NCBI GenBank assembly: GCA_021776655.1
Contig: JAJFFK010000043.1
Coordinates: forward strand, 26,012-90,011
Length of the DNA: 64,000 nucleotides
Direction: 5' to 3'
Origin: Henriciella sp.
GTDB taxonomy: Bacteria; Pseudomonadota; Alphaproteobacteria; Caulobacterales; Hyphomonadaceae
Below, in pieces: positions 1-9,000 of this stretch. A program made the position numbers and the translations under genes. The notes beneath the pieces were generated by a model. That model saw only the letters and a list, made by a program, of their open reading frames with translations, was not told the origin of the DNA and did no database searches. The stretch's first letter is position 1, and each line of letters begins with the position of its first letter.

Positions 1-1
1 G

Positions 2-814
2 CGCTATGGCCTGCAATGCGTCGTGTTCATGGGGCAAACAGATGTTGAGCGCCAGAAGCCGAACGTGTTTCGAATGAAGCTGCTTGGCGCAGAAATTATC
101 CCCGTAACCGCCGGAACCGGGACGCTGAAAGACGCGATGAATGAAGCCTTGCGTGATTGGGTCACCAATGTCGATGACACGTTCTACTGTATTGGCACAG
201 CGGCCGGGCCAGCGCCTTATCCTGAAATGGTCCGCGATTTCCAAAGCGTCATCGGGATTGAAGCGCGGGCGCAAATCCTGGAACGCGAAGGCCGCCTGCC
301 CGACGCTGTGATGGCCTGTATTGGCGGCGGCTCGAACGCGATCGGCCTGTTCCATCCGTTCATTGAAGACGAGAGCGTTCGCCTGATCGGCGTCGAAGCT
401 TCTGGGCACGGCGTCGATACGGATAAACATGCGGCGGCGCTAAACGGCGGCAAGCCGGGCATATTGCATGGCAACCGGACCTATCTGTTGCAGGATGATG
501 ATGGCCAGATCATTGATGCGCACTCAATCTCTGCGGGTCTCGACTATCCCGGCATTGGCCCGGAACATGCTTTCCTGCGCGATAGCGGGCGGGCGGAATA
601 TCTGACCTGTACAGACAGTGAAGCGCTCGACGCGTTCCAGCTGTGTACACGTCTCGAAGGCATCATCCCGGCGCTGGAACCTAGCCATGCGCTCGCCCGT
701 GTCGGCGAGGTGGTCACCGAAATGGGCAAGGATGGCTTGTTAATCCTCAACCTGTGTGGACGCGGCGATAAGGACGTGTTCAGCGTTGCCGAAGCGTTGG
801 GGGTGGAGATTTAA
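2..814 (+). CDS. trpB: Tryptophan synthase beta chain (5' end cut by the window)
   Basis: This is the C-terminal two thirds of the PLP enzyme that condenses indole with L-serine to give tryptophan. The frame is open from base 2 ([11 protein letters not shown]), so the true start lies left of the window. Visible family features are the [17 protein letters not shown] segment, the glycine-rich phosphate-binding loop [10 protein letters not shown], the [15 protein letters not shown] segment and the [13 protein letters not shown] motif that lines the active site. The PLP lysine should lie in the missing part. The stop is followed after one base by the trpA start, so the two subunits of the alpha2beta2 complex are translationally coupled. 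Identification is firm. Confidence 0.97.
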   Translation, partial: RYGLQCVVFMGQTDVERQKPNVFRMKLLGAEIIPVTAGTGTLKDAMNEALRDWVTNVDDTFYCIGTAAGPAPYPEMVRDFQSVIGIEARAQILEREGRLPDAVMACIGGGSNAIGLFHPFIEDESVRLIGVEASGHGVDTDKHAAALNGGKPGILHGNRTYLLQDDDGQIIDAHSISAGLDYPGIGPEHAFLRDSGRAEYLTCTDSEALDAFQLCTRLEGIIPALEPSHALARVGEVVTEMGKDGLLILNLCGRGDKDVFSVAEALGVEI

Positions 815-815
815 C

Positions 816-1655
816 ATGACCACAGCCCGCATCACTGCCCGCTTTGACAAGCTGAAAGCCGAGGGCCGCGCGGCGCTTGTGACCTATATCATGGCAGGCG
901 ATCCTGACCTTGAGGCGAGCTTTCAGGCGATGTGCGCGCTGCGTGACAACGGCGCTGATGTGATTGAGTTAGGCGCGCCGTTTACCGACCCGATGGCGGA
1001 TGGTCCGGCGATCCAGAAAGCGGCGCTGCGGGCGCTGGCGAACAAGACCAATCTGCGCGACGTGCTGGCAATGACCGCGCGGTTTCGTGAAACCGATCAG
1101 GAGACGCCTGTGATCATCATGGGTTATGCCAATCCGGTTCATTCGATGGGCTATGCGGAGTTTGCAATGTCAGCCACAAAAGCCGGGGTCGATGGCACGA
1201 TCATTGTCGATCTGCCGCCTGAGGAAGACCACGCGCTGCGGGCCGAATATGCCAAGCATGATCTGTCGGTTATTCGCCTCGCAACGCCAACCACGCATGA
1301 AGCGCGCATGGCCAAAGTGGCCGAGGGCGCGAGCGGTTTTCTGTACTATGTCGCTGTTGCAGGTGTGACTGGCACAGGCTCTGCTGATCCAGCAGATATT
1401 CGCGTCGGGGTCGAGATGGCGCAGCGCGTCTCTGGTCTGCCCGTCTGCGTTGGGTTTGGCATCCGAACCGGCGAGCAAGCGGCAAAAATGGCGAAAATTG
1501 CCGATGGGGTTGTCGTTGGCTCCTCTTTCGTAGAACATGCAAGGCTTGCAAGTGAGCGCGCGACGCCGCATCTTACGGGCAAGCATATGGGCGCATTGGC
1601 CCACGAGTTAAGTATGGCGCTTAAGGGGACAGCGCCGTCCCAGATGGCTGAATAG
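816..1655 (+). CDS. trpA: Tryptophan synthase alpha chain
   Basis: TrpA cleaves indole-3-glycerol phosphate to indole and glyceraldehyde-3-phosphate and channels indole to TrpB. The 279-residue product is of normal family length. It has the catalytic glutamate and aspartate contexts of a TrpA TIM barrel: VIELGAPFTDPMADGP near residue 50 and the GTIIVDLPPEE segment, followed by the phosphate-binding VCVGFGIRT and GVVVGSSFV strands. The frame is open further upstream inside trpB, but the ATG at 816, one base after the trpB stop, is the sensible start. It is followed 14 bases later by accD, a trpBA-accD-folC order common in Alphaproteobacteria. Confidence 0.97.
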   Translation: MTTARITARFDKLKAEGRAALVTYIMAGDPDLEASFQAMCALRDNGADVIELGAPFTDPMADGPAIQKAALRALANKTNLRDVLAMTARFRETDQETPVIIMGYANPVHSMGYAEFAMSATKAGVDGTIIVDLPPEEDHALRAEYAKHDLSVIRLATPTTHEARMAKVAEGASGFLYYVAVAGVTGTGSADPADIRVGVEMAQRVSGLPVCVGFGIRTGEQAAKMAKIADGVVVGSSFVEHARLASERATPHLTGKHMGALAHELSMALKGTAPSQMAE

Positions 1656-1669
1656 GGAAACGCATTGCG

Positions 1670-2650
1670 ATGAACTGGCTGACCAACTTCCGCACCCCCG
1701 GCCTGAAGGGCCTGCTTGGCAACAAAAAAGATACGCCGGATAATTTATGGCTGAAATGCCCGACCTCTGGCGAACTGGTCTATCGCTCCGATCTGGAAGA
1801 AACTCACTATGTCACGCCAGCGGGCGCGCATTTGCGGATCTCGCCGCGCCGCCGCTTCCGACTATTCTTCGATAATGAAAACTGGGAACCCATCCCCTTG
1901 CCGCCCGTCGCGGCGGACCCGCTGAAGTTCAAGGATGACAAGACTTATCCATCCCGGATCAAGGCGGCAAAAAGTAAAATTGCCAAGCGCGAAAAAGAAG
2001 AGGCGCCCGATCCCAGCGCCGCTGCTCCAATTGCTCAAGACGACTGTATGGCTGCAGCTTTTGGCCGGATTGATGGCATTCCGACAGTCCTCTTGGCTCA
2101 AGACTTTGCCTTCATGGGCGGATCGCTTGGCATGGCGGCGGGTGAAGCGTTCATCACCGCAGCGCAAATGGCAGTCGCGCGCAAAGCGGCATTCGTGATC
2201 TGTACCGCGTCTGGCGGCGCGCGCATGCAGGAAGGCACGCTGTCATTGATGCAGATGCCGCGCACCACGCTGGCCATTCAGGAAGTCAAGGAAGCGGGCC
2301 TGCCTTATATCGTGGTTTTATGTGACCCGACATCTGGCGGCGTTTCGGCCTCCTACGCCATGCTGGGCGATGTCCATATTGCAGAGCCCGGCGCGATGAT
2401 CGCATTTTCCGGGCCACGGGTGATTGAACAAACCATTCGCGAAAAACTGCCCGAAGGCTTCCAGCGCGCTGAATTTCTGCGCGAAAAGGGTGCCGTCGAT
2501 ATTGTTGCCGACCGGCGCGAGCTGAAAACAACGCTGGCGCGTGTGTTGGGTCATTTGATGCCGAAACGCGCCGCTGCTGAGAAAGATGTTACAGATCTGC
2601 CGGTGCTTGCGCCGTCAGCGGATGCGCCCGCACCAAAATCCAAGAGATAG
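1670..2650 (+). CDS. accD: Acetyl-CoA carboxylase carboxyltransferase subunit beta
   Basis: AccD pairs with AccA (not in the window) to transfer the carboxyl group from biotinyl-BCCP to acetyl-CoA, the first committed step of fatty-acid synthesis. The 326-residue product shows the crotonase-like fold: FICTASGGARMQEG (oxyanion glycines), LCDPTSGGVSASYA and GAMIAFSGPRVIEQT. The N-terminal region aligns with the E. coli zinc ribbon (KCPTSGELVYRSDLE...), but only the first of the four zinc cysteines remains; the others are Ser, Thr and Gly. From memory of rhizobial and caulobacterial AccDs this loss is clade-typical. The C-terminal tail is Ala/Pro/Lys-rich and probably disordered. It lies between trpA and folC on the same strand. 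Confidence 0.96.
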   Translation: MNWLTNFRTPGLKGLLGNKKDTPDNLWLKCPTSGELVYRSDLEETHYVTPAGAHLRISPRRRFRLFFDNENWEPIPLPPVAADPLKFKDDKTYPSRIKAAKSKIAKREKEEAPDPSAAAPIAQDDCMAAAFGRIDGIPTVLLAQDFAFMGGSLGMAAGEAFITAAQMAVARKAAFVICTASGGARMQEGTLSLMQMPRTTLAIQEVKEAGLPYIVVLCDPTSGGVSASYAMLGDVHIAEPGAMIAFSGPRVIEQTIREKLPEGFQRAEFLREKGAVDIVADRRELKTTLARVLGHLMPKRAAAEKDVTDLPVLAPSADAPAPKSKR

Positions 2651-2652
2651 TT

Positions 2653-3903
2653 TTGGCTAATAGCAACCCGCTCGTTGATGCAGCGCTAAACCGTTTCGAG
2701 GGGCTGTATCCTGAAACCATAGAACTATCCCTGGGCCGCATTGAAACGGTGCTCGCGGCGCTTGGCCGCCCACAAGATAAGCTCCCTTCGGTCATTCATG
2801 TCGCAGGAACCAATGGCAAAGGTTCAACTTGCGCCTATTTGCGCGCTATGGCCGAGGCAGACGGTCTGAAGGCCCACGTGTTTACCTCGCCGCACCTGGT
2901 GCGCTTCAATGAGCGGATCAGGCTGGCCGGGAAGCTGGTCGATGATGACCGACTGATCGCGTGGCTCGACCGGACTTATGAGGCGCTGGATGGGCAAGAA
3001 ATTACATCGTTTGAGGCGACCACGGCGGCGGCCTTGCTGGCCTTTAGCGAAGTGTCTGCCGATCTCCTAATCCTGGAAGTTGGCCTTGGCGGGCGGTTCG
3101 ACGCAACCAATATTATTGCCTCGCCGGGCGTTAGCATCATCACGCCAGTGGATTTTGATCATAAACAATTTCTCGGCACCGACCTCGCCATCATCGCAGG
3201 CGAGAAAGCCGGGATTATCAAACCGGGTCGCCCCGCCGTATCCGCGATCCAGAAACGGGTCTGCGGCGATGTGATTGCGAAAGTCGCAGCAGATCAGAAA
3301 GCGCCGCTCCGGGTTCTCAGTATTGAGGACATTGAGCGAGTGCCAGAGGCCGTCGCCCTGCCCGGCACGCACCAACGCTATAATGCCGCTCTGGCAGGGC
3401 TGGCCCTGCGCACCCTGGATCACCCACGCGTCAGCGATCAGGCGATCTGGCAAGGCGCGATGAGTGCAGACTGGCCGGCCCGGATGCAGCGCTTGAAGCC
3501 CGGTCCGATGTCAACGTTCGGCACGGTGCAGGAGGTCTGGCTCGATGGCGGGCACAATCCTCATGCCGCACACGCCATCGCTGAATTGTTGCGCCAGATG
3601 AAGGGGCGCACGGTTATGGTTTGCGCGATGATGGCCGCAAAAGATCATGAGAGTTTCTTCTGGGCATTTGAACCTCTGGTAGACGAGGTTCACACTGTCC
3701 CCAATTCACGCGGGCATGCTGGCGCAGACCCACAAGTTCTCGCCGATGCGGCGCGCACATTTATCCCGAATGCAACCGCGCATCAAACACTTGAGAAAGC
3801 CATGCAAGCGGCGGCGCAAAGTGAGCCGGACCGCATTCTGATCTGCGGATCGCTCTATCTCGCTGGCGATGTACTTGAATTAAACGGAGAAATTCCGAAG
3901 TAG
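2653..3903 (+). CDS. folC: Bifunctional dihydrofolate synthase / folylpolyglutamate synthase
   Basis: FolC adds glutamate to dihydropteroate and then extends the gamma-glutamyl tail of reduced folates, using ATP. The Mur-ligase-type P-loop VAGTNGKGST lies near residues 50-60, followed by the SPHLVRFNERIRL folate loop, LEVGLGGRFDATN, and the C-terminal domain motif WLDGGHNPHAA. Length (416 aa) is normal. The start is TTG at 2653, two bases after the accD stop, with a purine-rich AAGAGA just upstream inside accD; no ATG lies near the conserved N terminus, which favours coupled translation from TTG. It is the last gene of the trpBA-accD-folC run. Confidence 0.95.
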   Translation: MANSNPLVDAALNRFEGLYPETIELSLGRIETVLAALGRPQDKLPSVIHVAGTNGKGSTCAYLRAMAEADGLKAHVFTSPHLVRFNERIRLAGKLVDDDRLIAWLDRTYEALDGQEITSFEATTAAALLAFSEVSADLLILEVGLGGRFDATNIIASPGVSIITPVDFDHKQFLGTDLAIIAGEKAGIIKPGRPAVSAIQKRVCGDVIAKVAADQKAPLRVLSIEDIERVPEAVALPGTHQRYNAALAGLALRTLDHPRVSDQAIWQGAMSADWPARMQRLKPGPMSTFGTVQEVWLDGGHNPHAAHAIAELLRQMKGRTVMVCAMMAAKDHESFFWAFEPLVDEVHTVPNSRGHAGADPQVLADAARTFIPNATAHQTLEKAMQAAAQSEPDRILICGSLYLAGDVLELNGEIPK

Positions 3904-4080
3904 GGTTAGGCCCATTAGTCTCGCTAATTTGGTCATCTCATCTGGTTCTCTGACAAAGCGGAGAGCCTTGAAAGTTTACCCAATTCAAGAGCGTTGATGC
4001 TGTCCTCACGGCAAAAACGCCCGCCCTTTGGGTGCGCTTGTGGTGACAAGCCAAGACTTTATACGCTTTAGTTCCGTTTG

Positions 4081-4156
4081 CCTGCGGCAGCAGGCATCCA
4101 TGGCGGCTGGGCCCACACTCAACCGCCATAGACCCCTGCCGTCGCAGGGGAAACGG
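4081..4156. repeat. Triple-hairpin dispersed repeat, copy 1
   Basis: About 76 bp closely matching 63160-63239. It contains three nested or adjacent inverted repeats: CCTGC/GCAGG at the left, ATGGCGG/CCGCCAT in the middle (about 4099-4131) and CCCTGC/GCAGGG at the right. It lies in the 349-bp gap between folC and the isochorismatase gene, which otherwise holds only spurious short reading frames. The alternating GC-rich palindromes and the second copy 59 kb away suggest a REP/BIME-like extragenic element. Confidence 0.75.
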
Positions 4157-4215
4157 GGAAAGAGGATATGCTTGGGTTTGGAACCTAATCAGCGCCAAGT
4201 CTGCACAGCGCCAAA

Positions 4216-4250
4216 GTGACGAGATTAATCAGCCTGATCCTAGGGTCAGG
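4216..4250. repeat. IS-end-like scar
   Basis: The stretch reading GAGATTAATCAGCCTGATCC and its flanks match, with about one indel and a few mismatches, the sequence just outside the transposase frame at 63837-63870 (AAAGTGGTGAGATTAAT followed by AGGTCCTGACCCTAGG). A palindrome CTAGGG-TCAGG-CCCTAG follows at about 4239-4256 and overlaps the end of the next gene. There is no transposase beside it. The simplest reading is a residual insertion-sequence end, or a small repeat that insertion sequences sit next to. Confidence 0.45.
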
Positions 4251-4252
4251 CC

Positions 4253-4804
4253 CTAGTTCAGCATCGCTTGTATCTCAGCGTTCGAATGCAGCACCGCAAT
4301 CTTGTCCTTCATATAGGCCAAGGAAACCCGCGCGTGCTCTTCATCGTGAGAGTCGATGCAGTCGGTCGCAAGTATCACTCGATAGTCGCGTTGATAGGCA
4401 TCAATCGCCGCCATACGGATACAGGCATGCGTGTTCACACCAGCAAGAACCAAACTTTCAGGCTCAATCTTCGCCAGTACATCGTCAAGATTAGTTCTGA
4501 AAAAGGCGCTGTAGCGCTTCTTCAGAATGATCGCATCATCTGGTTCGCAATCCAAATCGCGGTGGATATCAGCACCAGACGTATTTTCAATTGTCACCGC
4601 AGTCTGCTTATCTCGCATTTCGAGGAAGGCGTCGCTGAGATCAACTCGGAAGGCTTGGCGAACCCAAATAATTGGACCACCGGACCGCCGTATAGTTGCG
4701 ATCAATGTATTTGTATTCTGGATCAGTTTCTGGCACGCCTGCTCATCCCAGCGATCAAGAAAGTCGTTGAGCATATCGACGACAAGCAGACAGGTCCTCG
4801 TCAT
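4253..4804 (-). CDS. Isochorismatase-family cysteine hydrolase
   Basis: The 183-residue product belongs to the isochorismatase-like (nicotinamidase/ureidoacrylate hydrolase-like) alpha/beta hydrolases, which cleave amide or vinyl-ether bonds with a cysteine nucleophile. The catalytic triad is visible: D10 in CLLVVDMLNDF, K95 in ILKKRYSAF and C128 in AGVNTHACIRMAA, followed by the typical VILATDCIDSHDEEH segment. The substrate cannot be read from sequence. Its start is six bases downstream of the SDR gene stop, with AAAGTGAG as a weak ribosome site, so the two probably form one operon. Its 3' end runs into the IS-end-like palindrome at 4239-4256. Confidence 0.85.
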   Translation of the reverse strand: MTRTCLLVVDMLNDFLDRWDEQACQKLIQNTNTLIATIRRSGGPIIWVRQAFRVDLSDAFLEMRDKQTAVTIENTSGADIHRDLDCEPDDAIILKKRYSAFFRTNLDDVLAKIEPESLVLAGVNTHACIRMAAIDAYQRDYRVILATDCIDSHDEEHARVSLAYMKDKIAVLHSNAEIQAMLN

Positions 4805-4810
4805 CTCACT

Positions 4811-5596
4811 TTAAGCGTTCTTGATGCTCATCCCGCCATCGACCGGGATGATCGCGCCGGTCAGATAAGAAGCGGCAGGCAAGCAAAGCGACAGCGTAAT
4901 ATTGGCGACCTCTTCGGGAATACCATAGCGACGCAGCGGCACCCGGCGCTTGGCATATATCGTCTTATGCTCGTCGGAAATCGCGTCGGTAATACCCGTG
5001 ATGATCGGACCAGGACAGATGCAGTTACAGGTGATGCCATCACGGCCAAGGTCAACAGCCATCGCGCGGGTCAGCCCGATCACACCATGCTTGGCGGCGA
5101 CATAAGGCCCGTTCAGCGGGGTGGCCCCAAGGCCCTCTGTCGAGGCGATATTCACAATCCGGCCGCCTTCCGAAGAAGCCATCAGGTGCGGCAGCGCCGC
5201 CCGGATCAGGCGCTGATGGGCGCTTAGCATGACATCGATACTGGCGCGCCAAATATCCTCATATGCGTCTTCACTGGGATGGGCCTGGCGCGCAAACCCG
5301 GCATTATTGATCAATATGTCGAGCCCGCCAAAGGCTTCCACCGTTGCCGCAACCGCTGTTTTCAGAGCGTCCTGATCGCTGACATCCAGCGCCATCGCGC
5401 GAACCGTCTCGAACCCGGCCTCGCGGATCTCGGCGGCAACCGCCTCAACCCCCTCGCCATTCAGGTCAGTTGCCATGACGTTTGCACCTTCGCGGGCGAA
5501 CAGATGCGCCGTCGCGCGGCCCATACCACTGGCTGCACCAGTGACGAAAAGCGTTTTTCCAGCAACGGATCGGTTAAGCGGTTGATATGGCAGCAT
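4811..5596 (-). CDS. SDR-family NAD(P)-dependent oxidoreductase
   Basis: A 261-residue classical short-chain dehydrogenase. The cofactor loop is TGAASGMGRA near residue 20, NNAG lies near residue 90 (LDILINNAG), the catalytic serine is in IVNIASTEG and the Tyr-x3-Lys pair is in GPYVAAKHGVIGLTRAMAVDLG. The C terminus has the usual SYLTGAIIPVDGGMS ending. An acidic residue after the second beta strand (ATDLN) suggests NAD(H) preference. The start ATG has GGAGACTAAAC before it. It is the first gene of a two-gene operon with the isochorismatase-family hydrolase; together they look like a small catabolic unit, but the substrate is unknown. Confidence 0.88.
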   Translation of the reverse strand: MLPYQPLNRSVAGKTLFVTGAASGMGRATAHLFAREGANVMATDLNGEGVEAVAAEIREAGFETVRAMALDVSDQDALKTAVAATVEAFGGLDILINNAGFARQAHPSEDAYEDIWRASIDVMLSAHQRLIRAALPHLMASSEGGRIVNIASTEGLGATPLNGPYVAAKHGVIGLTRAMAVDLGRDGITCNCICPGPIITGITDAISDEHKTIYAKRRVPLRRYGIPEEVANITLSLCLPAASYLTGAIIPVDGGMSIKNA

Positions 5597-5640
5597 GTTT
5601 AGTCTCCAATTTTGCGCACTCTACTTGTATCTTGAAACAG

Positions 5641-5673
5641 AAAAAACCCCGCCATAGGGCGAGGCCTTAAAAA
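5641..5673 (-). terminator. Rho-independent terminator of the addBA-trxA operon
   Basis: Read on the minus strand, CCTCGCC-CTAT-GGCGGGG is followed directly by TTTTTT. The stem is seven pairs with one G-U pair. It starts 17 bases after the trxA stop and ends the long minus-strand operon before the SDR gene. Confidence 0.85.
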
Positions 5674-5690
5674 ACTGAAGCCTGCAGCTC

Positions 5691-6008
5691 TCAAGTGTTT
5701 TCTTTGATCCACTCGGTGATGCGTTGTTTGGACATCGCCCCAGTTTGGGTCTGGACGATTTTGCCGTCCTTGAACAACATTAGCGTCGGCAAGCCACGTA
5801 CGCCATATTTCGATGCCGCCATGGGATGATCGTCAACATTGATCTTGGCCACCTTTACCTCGCCCGACAGTTCGTCAGACACGGCATCCAGATGCGGGGC
5901 CATCTGCTTACATGGGCCACACCATTCAGCCCAAAAATCAACTATAACAGGCGTGTCGCCCGCAATCACCTCGTCAAAATTATCATCCGTGATGTGTTCA
6001 GCAGCCAT
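5691..6008 (-). CDS. trxA: Thioredoxin
   Basis: A 105-residue thioredoxin, the general cytosolic disulfide reductant recharged by thioredoxin reductase. The redox motif WCGPC sits in VDFWAEWCGPCKQMAPHLD, with the cis-proline loop GVRGLPTLMLF further on. The frame is open for nine more codons upstream, but the ATG at 6008 is preceded by a consensus AAGGAGG at ideal spacing, which settles the start. It is the last gene of the tsaE-amgK-murU-addBA operon, 66 bp after addA, and is followed by a terminator. addA-trxA adjacency is common in Alphaproteobacteria. Confidence 0.97.
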   Translation of the reverse strand: MAAEHITDDNFDEVIAGDTPVIVDFWAEWCGPCKQMAPHLDAVSDELSGEVKVAKINVDDHPMAASKYGVRGLPTLMLFKDGKIVQTQTGAMSKQRITEWIKENT

Positions 6009-6074
6009 GATGGCCTCCTTGGATAGTCTCAGCATACGCCTTTGGTAGACATAGATAGGGACTCTTTGCGCAGG

Positions 6075-9000
6075 TCAAACAGCACTCCGCACAGAGTTTA
6101 GAGAATCTGACATCAAATCTGGCTCAAGGCGGATCAGGCGAGGCCCGTCTGTGTACAGCAGGGCGCAATGGACGGGTCTCACGTGATCAGCATAGATCTG
6201 CTGCAAGACAGCGCGATAAGCGGCCATTTGGGCGACATAGGCTGTGCCAATACCGGCAGAGCTTTTGGGCGCAGGGCGATCCGTCTTATAATCAATGATA
6301 TAGATCTCGGTTTCGGTGATGATCAGCCGGTCGACCCGGCCATTGACCAATTGTCCACCCGGCAATGTACCGACAATCGCGACCTCGTTACGTCCGCCAG
6401 GAGCAAAGACCTGCGCAAAGGCCTTGTGGTCCAGTGTCGCCAATGTGACCGCCCGGATCTCTTCTCGCTCATCTTCATTCAAGTCCGGATCACGGGCCAG
6501 GAACCGTTTCGCAGCTTCGACGCGTGCGTCCGCTTGCAGGCCTGGCAGGCTCTGTAGTAGCGCATGGATCAGGGTCCCACGGCGCAGCGCCTTGCTGCGC
6601 GCGCGGCCAAATGGAGCCGCGACGGGCGCGTTATCCTCAAGCAAACGACTGGGCGCGGCCAAGCGCATTGGCGGCGCGGGGTCGCCAGCCGGTCTACCAA
6701 GCCATGCCGGGGCCTCGATTGGCGCATTGGCGGCAATCTGAAAAGCTTCCATGCGCGGCGCAGGCGCGCCAAATGTCAGCTTGCCCTCGAGCACTTGCAG
6801 CGCGTCATCTGGCGCTGGCGGATCGCCGGTCAGTGCCAACATCGCGGTCAGGCACCAGCGATACCACGAGGTCTTGGCATATCCGGTCTTGCTGTTACCG
6901 AGCCCTGCTCCGGCAATGATCAAGCGATCAGAAGCGCGGGTCAGCGCGACATAAAGCAACCGCCGGGACTCGCGCTCATTGGCGATGTTTTTCAGCGCCC
7001 GCAACTCGGCTGTAACCGGGCAGTCAAATTGTTTCGATGGCGCATAAAGCGGGGTGGCGTCACGACCCAGGAAAATCGGGTCATCGGTGGATTTGGTCGC
7101 GCCAACCGTATCGGGCAGAAACACGATCGGCGACTGTAAGCCTTTGGCGCCGTGCACGGTCATGATCCGGATCGCGCCATCCGGCTGGCCAAGCTCGCGT
7201 TTTAGCTCGACATTATCGGCCTCGATCTCAGCCAGAAACGCCTGCAAGCTGGCAGCTTCGCGCATATCGAAGCCGAGCGCCCGCGAGACCAGCGCGCGGA
7301 CCGGGTCACGCACCGGCTCTCCAAGTCGCTGAACCAGGCGGTCCCAACCCGTCAGACCCTCGCCGTCAGAGGCCGTCAGGTGCAGGGTCAAAAAATCGAA
7401 GGGCGGCAAATGTTTGGCTGCCAGCAATTGCAAGCAAGCCTGCCGCGCCGCTGCGAAACAAGGGTCTGTCGCCGCCTCAAGCCGCTGCCACAGAGTGACA
7501 CCGCGCTTGCGATCATGCGCCAGTTGAAACAGATGCTGATCATCATCAGTCAGGCCACAAAATGGCCCGCGCAAAATCTCGGCAAGCGTTAGATCATCGC
7601 CCGGCTGGAGCGCGAACCGGATCAGGTTGAGGCAATCTTGAACCCCGATATGATTAAGCAATTTGAGGCGGTCCGCGCCCGCAACTGGCAGGCTCTGCTG
7701 TTTCAGACTTTCAATCAGGGCCTCGAACAAGTCATTGCGACTGCGCACCAGGATCAGGATATCTTGCGGCTGGATGGCGCGGCGCTGCCAGCTTCGATCT
7801 GGCTGTTCGATCCAAACGGTTTCGCCATCATCAATCATCTGACGAATATGACGCGCGATATCAGCGGCCAGCCTACGGCGCGGGGCGTCCTGTCGCACAT
7901 GGTCAACCGGCGGGGTCCAGCTTGTATCAGGTGTCACCGCTGGATCGGGCATATGTAGCGGCCACAGTTCAACCTGGCCGGGTTGATTGGCCCGGCGCAC
8001 CTGATGGCGCTTTAGGTCAGCATCAGGCGGCGGCAATGGATCGGTCGCGGCATCGGTGAGTGGAACCCGCGCGCGCACGTCATCGACAAAGGTCAATATT
8101 TCCGGACTGGACCGGAAGGACATCAGCATTTCCGGACGGTTGACGGCGCGGCCCTCCGCCTCAGCAATCGGTTCTTCTCGGCGCAGGAACGCTTCGCTTT
8201 CTGCCAAGAAGTGCTGCTGATCTGCGCCTTGGAAGGAATAGATCGATTGCTTTGGGTCGCCGACCACAAATTGCGTGCGCGGTTCATTGATTCGGTCACG
8301 CCCAAGACCTGACTGGAACTCCTCAACCAGCGCATTGATGAGCGCCCATTGCGGCGGGCTGGTATCTTGCGCTTCATCCAGGAGCAGATGGGTCAGTCCG
8401 CCATCCAGCTTGTACAAGATCCATTCCGCTGCGCCCGACCGGGTCAGCAATTGCCGCGTCCGCTCGATCAGGTCGTCAAAATCCAGCGCCGCGCGCAGCG
8501 CCTTCTCGCGGTGATAGTCAGCAACAATAGGCAGCCCGAGGGTCAATAGCGCCAGACTGCGCTCTGCCGCTTGCGCCGCTGCCAGCTGAGCCTGAACCGC
8601 CTTCATCCGGGTAATTTCAGACCCTTCACTCTCGCCTTGCTTGCGCCAGAACAGGTCCACGACCTGACCACTCGCAGGCAGCGCAGCGGTAAATGGATTG
8701 CTCTTCGGCGGCCAGTCATGTTTGCGGCCTGCAAGCGCGTCGAGATAGGCGCTATACTGTGTTTGTGGATCGCTCGCCTCAAGCATTGCGGACAGACCGT
8801 CCAGCAATTTGTCATCAGTCGCTTTGCGGCTGGCCGCGCGCAATTCTTCGCAGGCCGCAATAACCTGCGCGCGCGGAAAATCACGCGACATCGCTGCCTC
8901 GATAATCGCCCCTGAGCTTGCCTCGGGCGCGTCCAAGGCCGCCTTCACCAACGCCGCCATGTCGGCATCAGGCGCCGCAGCCAGACGGCGCGCAAACGCA

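Noticed and set aside
4268..5227. A 319-codon plus-strand frame opposite the isochorismatase and SDR genes
   Set aside because: It spans two well-supported genes on the other strand, has no family motif and is explained by codon bias on the antisense strand.
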